64,000 nucleotides of DNA from Myxococcota bacterium. GTDB taxonomy: Bacteria > Myxococcota_A > Polyangia > Polyangiales > Polyangiaceae. The stretch spans positions 1-64,000 of the forward strand of contig CAUJEM010000125.1 of the NCBI GenBank assembly GCA_963169915.1, read 5' to 3'. Below are positions 55,102-64,000 of the stretch, one piece after another; the first letter of the stretch is position 1, and each line of letters starts with the position of its first letter. Both the position numbers and the translations under genes were made by a program. The notes beneath the pieces are model-generated. The model did no database searches and had not been told where the DNA came from. It saw only the letters and a list, made by a program, of their open reading frames with translations.

Positions 55102-55132
55102 CATGTTTCCAGCATGTTTCCGCCATGCGTCC
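55102..55132 (-). repeat. Tandem direct repeat, 11-bp period, upstream of glnB
   Basis: CATGTTTCC occurs twice, 11 bp apart, and a third copy CATGCGTCC follows at the same spacing with two changes. The period is close to one helical turn, so a protein could bind the same DNA face three times. The array is 63-93 bp before the glnB start and in the gap shared with a divergent kinase gene. Confidence 0.5.
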
Positions 55133-55246
55133 CGACAGATTTTCGTCGGCGGAGCGTCGCCGAGCGCCGCTGGCGCGAGCGAGGCTATTCCTAGAGCCGG
55201 GCTCCCCCTATAGTGAGGGTCGCCCCCCGCCCCCCGCTCCGCCTGC

Positions 55247-57849
<2,603 letters not shown>

Positions 57850-57853
<4 letters not shown>

Positions 57854-58437
57854 CCAAGGTGGTGCCGCTCGCCATCCCGCCGCGCGCCAGCGCTCGCCAG
57901 CACCCCCTGGAGTCGCCCCGGCTGCTGCTCCAGCCCCTGGACACCACGGACGCCCAGGAGCTCTGGGCTGCCATCGAGGGCTCCCGACAGCACCTGGGGC
58001 GCTGGCTGCCGTGGGTCCCCTTCACGGACTCGCTGACGGCCACCCTGCGCTTCATCGAGGCCAGCGCCATCGACTGGGACACGGGGCGCTCGCTGCGCTA
58101 CCTCATCAGAGAGCGCGGCTCGCGCAGGCTGCTCGGGGTGGTCGGGCTCGACGCTTGTGTCCACCTCCACCGCGCCGCCGAGCTCGGCTACTGGCTGAAG
58201 CGCGACGTGACGGGGCACGGCTTCATGACGGAGGCCGCGCGCACGCTCGTCGACGCGGGCTTTCAGCGCCTGCACCTGCATCGGATCCGCTGCGCCGCCG
58301 CGACGGACAACCACGCCAGCCTCCAGGTCATCGCTCGGCTCGGGTTCCGCTTCGAGGGGCTCGCTCGTCACGCGGAGTGGGTCGACGCTCGCTGGCTCGA
58401 CCACGCGGTGTTCGCCAAGCTGGCGACGGACGACTGA
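57850..58437 (+). CDS. RimJ/RimL-type GNAT acetyltransferase
   Basis: A 195-residue GNAT enzyme of the RimJ/RimL branch that acetylates protein N-termini or small amines. Blocks: SPRLLLQPLDTTDAQELWAA, WLPWVPFTDS, LGVVGLDACV, and the acetyl-CoA region AELGYWLKRDVTGHGFMTEA, ending in RIRCAAATDNHASLQVIARLGFRFEG. The ATG overlaps the kinase stop (ATGA), so it is translated with the Ser/Thr kinase and may modify a member of that pathway. Confidence 0.88.
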
Positions 58438-58446
58438 GGGCTCGCG

Positions 58447-59943
58447 ATGACGGCTGTGCGCTCCACGGCAAGCGCCCCCCTCCCCTTCGCGCCCTTGGCC
58501 CCGCTGCTGGTGCTGCTGCTCGGCGTCCTGTCGGCGACGCTGCTCGCTCATCAAGGGACCACGGCGCTCGAGGCGCAGGGGCGGAGCGCGGCGCTCCTGC
58601 GCGCCCGGGTCCTCGGCGCGGCGCTCGCGGCGCGGCTGGCGGGGACGTCACGGGAGCACTTCGCGCCCTTGCTCGAGCGGGCGGCGCGGCGCTCCGGCGC
58701 GGAGCTGCTCCTCATCGATCCGGGCGGGCGCGTGCTCGTGGACGTCAGCTTGACCGCGCCGCCGCCCGCGCAGCTCCGGGCGCTGCTCGCGCGGCCGGAG
58801 GGTGACGCCGAGACGCGCCTCGGCGCCACGCAGTACACGGTCACCGCGCTCCCCGCCCCGCACGCCGAGCTCCGCCTCGCCACCTTCGTCCGCCCTCCGG
58901 GCACCCCCTTCGCCAGCAGCTCGCTCATCGGCTCGATCGGCGCGCTCACCCTGATGCTCCTCGGCACGGCCGTCCTCGCCGCGCTGTCCATCACGCGTGA
59001 CGTCAAGCGAGACCTCGCCTTCGCCACCGAGCGGATCACCGCCTTGGCCAGCTCCGAGGGCACCCCGGACGCGAGCGCGCTCCCCCTCCGCGGCATCGAC
59101 CAGGTCGCCGTGCTCACCGCGGCCCTGGGCGTGCTGGTGGACCGCTTCGGGGCCGCCGAGCAGGCCTACCGCGCCGATCTGGCCCGCGCGCTCGCCTCCG
59201 ATCGCCAGCGGAGCGCGTTCTTGGCGGCCCTCAGCCATGAGCTGCGCACCCCCCTCAATTCCATCTTGGGCTTCACGGACGTCTTGCTGGCGGAGGTCGA
59301 CGGGCCGCTCAGCGAGGAGGCCCGCGAGAACCTCGAGGTGATCCGCTCGAGCGGCCAGCACCTGCGTGGCCTCATCGCGGACGTGCTGGATCTGACGGCG
59401 CTGGAGTCCGGAGAGCTGCACCTCACCTGCCACCTCGCCAACGTAGCGGAGGTGGTGGCGGACGTGGTCCGCGAGCAGGAGCTGGCCGCGCGCGACAAGC
59501 TGGTCACGCTGCGCCTCGAGACGGAGCCGGCCATGGCCGAGGTGGACCTCCGGCGCGTCCGACAGATCGCCAGCAACCTCATCGGCAACGCGCTCAAGTT
59601 CACCCAGCACGGCGAGGTCCGCGTCCGCGTGCTGAGGGAGGAGGAGGAGGTCCTGCTCATCGTCGAAGACACGGGCCCCGGGATCGCCGCCGCGGAGCTG
59701 CGCGCCATCTTTCAGGTGTTCCGGCAGTCCGGCGACGCCTCGAGTCGCCACGTCGGGACGGGCCTGGGGCTCGCCATCACCCACCGCCTCGTGCAAATGC
59801 ACGGCGGGAAGATCGACCTCAAGAGCGACCTCGGCAAGGGGGCGCGCTTCACCGTGCGCTTCCCCATCCAGGCGGCGAAATTCGTAGACACGCTGGGCTA
59901 CGGCCGGAGCGTGCTGCGGCAGGTCGGGACGAGCACGCGATGA
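58447..59943 (+). CDS. Membrane sensor histidine kinase
   Basis: A 498-residue histidine kinase. An N-terminal helix, a periplasmic domain of about 125 residues and a second helix (IGALTLMLLGTAVLAAL) are followed by a HAMP-like linker. The DHp domain has the phospho-His264 in LSHELRTPLNSILGF; the ATPase domain has NLIGNALKFT (N box), EDTGPGIAAAEL (G1) and HVGTGLGLAITHRLV (G2), so it is catalytically complete. It follows the GNAT gene by nine bases and overlaps the second kinase by ATGA. No response regulator gene is adjacent. Confidence 0.9.
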   Translation: MTAVRSTASAPLPFAPLAPLLVLLLGVLSATLLAHQGTTALEAQGRSAALLRARVLGAALAARLAGTSREHFAPLLERAARRSGAELLLIDPGGRVLVDVSLTAPPPAQLRALLARPEGDAETRLGATQYTVTALPAPHAELRLATFVRPPGTPFASSSLIGSIGALTLMLLGTAVLAALSITRDVKRDLAFATERITALASSEGTPDASALPLRGIDQVAVLTAALGVLVDRFGAAEQAYRADLARALASDRQRSAFLAALSHELRTPLNSILGFTDVLLAEVDGPLSEEARENLEVIRSSGQHLRGLIADVLDLTALESGELHLTCHLANVAEVVADVVREQELAARDKLVTLRLETEPAMAEVDLRRVRQIASNLIGNALKFTQHGEVRVRVLREEEEVLLIVEDTGPGIAAAELRAIFQVFRQSGDASSRHVGTGLGLAITHRLVQMHGGKIDLKSDLGKGARFTVRFPIQAAKFVDTLGYGRSVLRQVGTSTR

Positions 59944-61889
59944 CGTCCGCGCCGCGCGCACCGCTCCGCCGACTGCTGCTCGGCCTCGCGCTGGGCGCCG
60001 CCGTCGTCAGCGCGACCATCACCCTGCTGGTGCCGCCGCTGCTCCTGGTCCGAGGCACGGTCTCCGCCATGTTGCAGCGCTCGCTGATCGTCAGCCTGAG
60101 CCTCGGCTACACCATCAGCCTGGGGCTCATCACGCTGCTCCTCGCTCGCCACGCGGAGGCGGTGCGCGTGCTGACCACGTCACCCTCGCGGGCTCGTGGC
60201 TTCGAGCTCCTGGAGCTCGCGGCGCTCCCTGGGCGGCTGGCGCGGCTCTGGGTCGTCGCCCCGCTCTGCTCGCTCATGGCCAGCCTGCTGTTCGCGGCGC
60301 CGGCGGGGGTGGACCTCACCAGCATGATCAGCGCGGTGTCCCTGGCCGCGTCCATGCTCATGACCTCGGCGCTCCCGCTGTTCGCCGCGCTGCGCGCGCA
60401 CATCGGGCACCTGCTCGAGCGAGCTCCGGCGGACGTCTGGGGAGACCAGCTCCTCGCGCAGGAAGGGAGCGGTCGGCCGGCGCTCTACCTCACGCGGCGC
60501 GTGACGCTCGCGGTGGTCGCCCCCGTGACGCTCCTGGCCCTCGGCGCCGCGCTCATCGAGGGCGCGCACGTCCGACGCGCCGACGAACGGCAGCGAGAGG
60601 AGACGGCGCGCGCCGTCGCGCGGGCCGTGCTGGAGCCGGGCCCCGAGGGCCCCCTCGAAGGCAGCCTGGAGTCAGTCCGAGCTGCGATGAACGCCCACGG
60701 GTTCGAGGGGGGCTGGGAGAGCCAAGCGTCGAGCTACGGCGCCGAGGTGCTCGGCTCGGGTGACGTGCTGCTGCACGTGCCGTTGGACGAGGGGACGGCG
60801 ATCCTGCGCTTCGCCCCGTCCACCGTCTGGCCCCTCGATGCAAGGTCCGTCGTCTGGGTGCTCGCCATCCTCGGCCTGGCGAGCTTGAGCGGCCTGTGGC
60901 TGGGCCGTGCCCTCCTCAGAGACCTCCAGCTCGCGACCGAGGCTCTGCGCACGCTCGGGACCGACGCGCTGCTGCTCGGCACTCGCTCCGAGCGCGCTCC
61001 CCCCGTCTTTCATGCCGTCGCCGAGCTCCGCCGCGCCGTCGACAGGCTCGCTGAGCGCTTCGTGGATTTCGCCCAGGGTGAGGAGCGCGCCATCGTGGCG
61101 CGGGAGGCGACCACGCGCGCCAGGGGCCTCTTCTTCGCGAGCGTCAGCCATGACCTCAAGAGCCCGCTGAACGCCATCTTGGGGTTCACCGAGCTGCTCC
61201 GGAGCACGGAGCTGCTGACGAGCGGGCAGCGTGAGAACCTCGCCATCATCGACCGCAGCGGCCGGGAGCTGCTGGCCATGATCGAGACCATCTTGGACTT
61301 TGCGCGCGTCGAGGACGGCCAGCTCAGCCTCTACGTGGAGCCCACGCCGCTGTCCGCCCTGCTCTCGAGCGCCGAGGAGCAAGGCACCCAGCTCGGCGGC
61401 AGCGCCACCGTCCCGCTGCAGGTGTCTCCCCTGGACGTCGACGCCATCATGGACGTAGACCGAGCGCGGCTCGCGCGCGTGCTCGCGGCGTTCATCGGGC
61501 ACGCCCTCCGTAGCTGTCAAACCCACTCCCCGAAGCTCGCCGCCCGGCTCGAGGAGGACACCGTTCGGTTCGTGGTCACGGTGCCCTCCCGCGGCACGTC
61601 GGTCGAGTCCCTGCAGGCGCTGCTCGAGCCCACGCAGGCCGAGGGCGCGAACGTCGAGCGTGGGCTCGCGCTCGCGATCGCCTTGGCGCCGGCGCTGCTC
61701 CGGCTCCACGGAGGCACGGTGACGGTCACGCGGCGCCGCGTCGGAGCGGCCTTCGAGCTGCGCCTCCCGCGCAGCGCGGCGCATGACCCTCCGGCTCGAG
61801 CGGAGCCCGCCCCACCACCCAGCAACGCTGGGGCGGGCGCGCCTCAGGAGGCCTCGGGCGCCGGTGGTGGCGTCCTCCCAAGAAGCTGA
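59940..61889 (+). CDS. Second histidine kinase with degenerate ATPase domain
   Basis: A 649-residue membrane protein starting inside the stop of the first kinase (ATGA). It has about six helices before residue 230, a short sensor stretch, another helix (VVWVLAILGLASLSGLWLG), and a good DHp with His404 in SVSHDLKSPLNAILGF. The ATPase domain is damaged: the N box reads AFIGHALRSCQ without the Asn, the G1 box with its catalytic Asp is missing (VPSRGTSVE), and the G2 Gly-rich lid is only partly kept (VERGLALAIALAP). It may accept phosphate or dimerise with the first kinase rather than phosphorylate by itself. Translation coupling supports a heteromeric pair. Confidence 0.75.
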   Translation: MTSAPRAPLRRLLLGLALGAAVVSATITLLVPPLLLVRGTVSAMLQRSLIVSLSLGYTISLGLITLLLARHAEAVRVLTTSPSRARGFELLELAALPGRLARLWVVAPLCSLMASLLFAAPAGVDLTSMISAVSLAASMLMTSALPLFAALRAHIGHLLERAPADVWGDQLLAQEGSGRPALYLTRRVTLAVVAPVTLLALGAALIEGAHVRRADERQREETARAVARAVLEPGPEGPLEGSLESVRAAMNAHGFEGGWESQASSYGAEVLGSGDVLLHVPLDEGTAILRFAPSTVWPLDARSVVWVLAILGLASLSGLWLGRALLRDLQLATEALRTLGTDALLLGTRSERAPPVFHAVAELRRAVDRLAERFVDFAQGEERAIVAREATTRARGLFFASVSHDLKSPLNAILGFTELLRSTELLTSGQRENLAIIDRSGRELLAMIETILDFARVEDGQLSLYVEPTPLSALLSSAEEQGTQLGGSATVPLQVSPLDVDAIMDVDRARLARVLAAFIGHALRSCQTHSPKLAARLEEDTVRFVVTVPSRGTSVESLQALLEPTQAEGANVERGLALAIALAPALLRLHGGTVTVTRRRVGAAFELRLPRSAAHDPPARAEPAPPPSNAGAGAPQEASGAGGGVLPRS

Positions 61890-61906
61890 TAGGCCCTGAG
61901 CTCATC

Positions 61907-62755
61907 GTGCCCGCACCGCTGCCCACCCAGCCACCTCAGGGGCGCCGGCCTCGGCTCGGCCTCGCCCCACAGTGCCTGCTGCTGGCGCTCTCGGTCACCG
62001 CGCCACTCACCGCCGCGCCTCCCGACGCACCTCCGGCCACCGCGCCACCCGCGGAGGAGAGCACGCCGCCGGCGCCACGCTGGTGCGTGGACTCCCAGGA
62101 GCAGCTCGAGAGCCAGAGCTGCGTCGCGAACGTCGACGCAGAAGAAGACACGCTCATCCTGTTTTTGCACGGGGTCATCGCGCCGGACACGACCTGGCAG
62201 TGGACCCAGCAGCGCGCCGCGGCGCGCGCCGGCCAGCGCCACCACGCGGTGGTGCTCAGCCCGCGAGGGCGGCGCGGGCACGGGCCGCGCGGGATGGAAG
62301 ACTGGTGGACGTGGCCCACCAGCGCCAAGGCCCAGTCCTTGCTCGAGCAGGAGCTGCTCGCCGAGTGGCGACGGGACCTCCAGCAGCTCGAGCAGCGGCG
62401 CGAGCGCCCCTTTCAGCGGGTGTACGTGCTCGGCTTCTCCAACGGCGCCTACTACGCGACCTCCCTGGCGCTGCGCGGCGCGTTCGCAGCCGATGGCTAC
62501 GGCCTCTTCGCTGGCGGCGCCGCCGGCGCCTGGCTCGAGCGCAGCGCCAAGCGCCTCCAGCGCCGCCCCCCCATCTACGTCGGCTGGGGCAGCCAAGACC
62601 GGGCGCGCCGTGATCCGTCAGGGCTGCTGCGGCTCCTCCGCGCGCTAGGCTGGCCTGCTGCGGGGCAGGAGCGCAAGCAGGTGGGGCACACCATGACCGA
62701 CTCCATGGTGGACGCGGCCTTCACGCTCTTCCACGCGCGCCAGCGTGAGCGCTAG
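61907..62755 (+). CDS. Alpha/beta-hydrolase-fold protein with signal peptide
   Basis: A 282-residue exported protein with a GTG start. A long basic N-region and hydrophobic core (CLLLALSVTAPLTAA) form a signal peptide. The fold is an esterase/hydrolase: LILFLHGVIAPDTTW (oxyanion strand), VYVLGFSNGAYYAT with the nucleophile Ser in GFSNG, a PIYVGWGSQD strand carrying the acid, and a late QVGHTMTD with the catalytic His. The PHB-depolymerase/esterase branch has a similar layout; the substrate is unknown. It lies 17 bp after the second kinase and may belong to the same operon. Confidence 0.78.
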   Translation: MPAPLPTQPPQGRRPRLGLAPQCLLLALSVTAPLTAAPPDAPPATAPPAEESTPPAPRWCVDSQEQLESQSCVANVDAEEDTLILFLHGVIAPDTTWQWTQQRAAARAGQRHHAVVLSPRGRRGHGPRGMEDWWTWPTSAKAQSLLEQELLAEWRRDLQQLEQRRERPFQRVYVLGFSNGAYYATSLALRGAFAADGYGLFAGGAAGAWLERSAKRLQRRPPIYVGWGSQDRARRDPSGLLRLLRALGWPAAGQERKQVGHTMTDSMVDAAFTLFHARQRER

Positions 62756-62823
62756 CGCGACCGTCGGCGCGCCGGGGCCCCACCGACCTCATGGGGGCAT
62801 CGACCACGCGTCGGCCGCGCGGC

Positions 62824-64000
62824 TCAGCGCACCATCCGGATGCGCGCGTCCACGGCGATGGCGCCCGTGGGGGTGGCGATGACCGGGTTCAGATCCAGCT
62901 CGACGAGCTCGGGATGCTCTTCCACGAGCTGACTCACGCGCAAGAGCAGCTCGACGAGCGCCGCCTTCTTCACCACGGGCCCCGACCGGAAGCCCTCGAG
63001 CAGGGCCTTGCCGCGGATGGCCCCCAGCATGTCGGTGGCGTCGTCCGCGCTGACCGGCGCAGCGCGGAACACCACGTCGCGCAGCAGCTCCACCTGCAGG
63101 CCACCGAGCCCGAAGCCTACCAGATGACCAAACTGTTCGTCGCGGGTGGCCCCCACGAAGGTCTCCACCCCGCCCGTCACCAGCTCTTGCAGGAGCACGC
63201 CCTCCAATTCCCCAGCGCGCCCTAGCGCCGCGAGGCGAGCCTCGAGCTCGGCGTAGGCCGCGCGCAGCTCCTGTTCGTCCCGTAGGCCGACGCGCACGCC
63301 GCCGACGTCGCTCTTGTGGAGGATGGTGCTGGAGACCAGCTTGAAGACGAGCGGATAGCCCACCCGTCCGGCCTTGGAGACGGCGTCGTCGACGCCGTGC
63401 GCGACCGCCTGGCGCGGCGTCGGGATGCCATAGGCCTCGAGGAGCCGGCGCACGCGCTCCGGGGAGAGCCAGCGCGCTCCCGTCTCCTCCTGGAGCTGCT
63501 CCGCGAGGACGCCCTGCGCGGCGCTCCGATCCACGGACAGCGGCGGGAGGAGCGCGGGGACGCGCTCCCGGTACACCCCGTAGCGCGCCGCGCGCGCCAG
63601 CGCCGCGGCGGCAGCCTCCGGGAAGGCGTAGGTGACGACGCCGTGCTGGCGTAGGTGCTCGAGCGCCTCCGGCACCCCTTGGCTGCCCATGAAGCAGGCC
63701 GCGACCGGCTTGGGGCTGCCCTCGGCGACGCGGGTCACCGCGCGCGCCACGTCGAGCGCCGCCGTCACGATGGGCGTGACGAACAGCACCAGCACCGAGC
63801 CGATGGTCTCGTCCGCCAAGAGCAGGCGCAGGCTCCGCTCGTAGTCCTCTGCCGTGGCGCTCGCGATCATGTCCACCGGGTTGCCCACCGAGGCCGCGGC
63901 CGGGAGGTACTCGCGCAGGGCCGCGCGCGTCGGCTCGGCGAGCGGTGGGACGGCGAGGCCGCGCGTCTCGCAAGCGTCCGTCGCCATGATCCCCGGGCCC
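62824..64000 (-). CDS. ADP-forming acyl-CoA synthetase (acetate-CoA ligase-like), C-terminal part
   Basis: A partial protein; the 5' part lies beyond the right edge. In-frame codons reading GPGIMATDAC occur before the first ATG (position 63987), and this GGPGxMATDAxE pattern is internal to NDP-forming acyl-CoA synthetases, so the real start is outside. Visible parts are the end of the succinyl-CoA synthetase alpha-like domain (VGNPVDMIASAT, VLFVTPIVTAALDVARAV, FMGSQGVPEAL), then an ATP-grasp domain (LEAYGIPTPRQ, YPLVFKLVSSTILHKSDVGGV, LLQELVTGGVETFVG, and a late ELDLNPVIA). It makes acyl-CoA with ATP, or the reverse. Its stop faces the hydrolase gene stop 68 bp away. Confidence 0.9.
   Translation of the reverse strand, partial: GPGIMATDACETRGLAVPPLAEPTRAALREYLPAAASVGNPVDMIASATAEDYERSLRLLLADETIGSVLVLFVTPIVTAALDVARAVTRVAEGSPKPVAACFMGSQGVPEALEHLRQHGVVTYAFPEAAAAALARAARYGVYRERVPALLPPLSVDRSAAQGVLAEQLQEETGARWLSPERVRRLLEAYGIPTPRQAVAHGVDDAVSKAGRVGYPLVFKLVSSTILHKSDVGGVRVGLRDEQELRAAYAELEARLAALGRAGELEGVLLQELVTGGVETFVGATRDEQFGHLVGFGLGGLQVELLRDVVFRAAPVSADDATDMLGAIRGKALLEGFRSGPVVKKAALVELLLRVSQLVEEHPELVELDLNPVIATPTGAIAVDARIRMVR

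Overview
The window is very GC-rich, densely coded DNA from a Myxococcota-type bacterium (probably Polyangia; the genus cannot be fixed from sequence alone). The evidence is a MYXO-CTERM-like sorting tail, many FHA, Ser/Thr-kinase and PP2C proteins, Ala/Gly/Ser-rich lipoproteins, a MopE-type metal-binding motif, a formylglycine-type sulfatase fragment, and frequent GTG or TTG starts. No insertion sequence, prophage, CRISPR array or rRNA was seen. One tRNA gene is present.

Layout. 1-2.7 kb: the edge of a SUMF1-like gene, a frameshifted small membrane protein, a beta-helix lipoprotein and a TlpA-like redoxin. 2.7-6.2 kb: a ribosome-biogenesis locus, with rplC, a fused pseudouridine synthase/methyltransferase and rlmE on the minus strand and rplS divergent. 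6.5-15.6 kb: a phospho-signalling cluster (zinc-ribbon FHA protein, secreted membrane FHA protein, PP2C phosphatase, triple-FHA ABCG-type transporter, Ser/Thr kinase). This is the most system-like part of the window. 15.6-25.5 kb: glutathione reductase, small membrane proteins, a TMTC-like membrane TPR protein, a PHP metallo-esterase, a class V aminotransferase, a PHA-system protein, an EEP nuclease and asd.

25.6-29.6 kb is a heme/iron-uptake operon (TonB-dependent receptor, then two HmuY-like lipoproteins) with a Fur-like box upstream. 29.9-33.5 kb carries a His/Arg-rich small protein and two acyl-CoA dehydrogenases. 33.6-43.1 kb holds lipoproteins, a second PHP protein coupled to a ferredoxin, GNAT, patatin and DUF420 proteins, a pseudokinase with its lipoprotein partner, a NUDIX hydrolase, CorA and a DUF2238 protein. 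43.1-44.4 kb has a protein with a PHAX-like RNA-binding domain and tRNA-Thr(CGU).

44.5-50.8 kb has argJ, a PDZ protein, an FHA protein, a CheA-REC hybrid kinase and metK. 50.9-55.0 kb has a MopE-motif lipoprotein, an FHA-GGDEF protein, glnA and glnB. 55.2-61.9 kb is a chain of overlapping genes (Ser/Thr kinase, GNAT acetyltransferase, and two histidine kinases of which the second looks ATPase-dead), followed by an alpha/beta hydrolase. The window ends inside an ADP-forming acyl-CoA synthetase.

Taken together the region mixes housekeeping genes (translation, SAM, Arg, Asp-family and nitrogen metabolism) with an unusually large share of phospho-dependent signalling: at least six FHA-bearing proteins, two active-looking Ser/Thr kinases, one pseudokinase, one phosphatase and three histidine kinases. 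All functional calls are from motif reading by eye; no database search was run.
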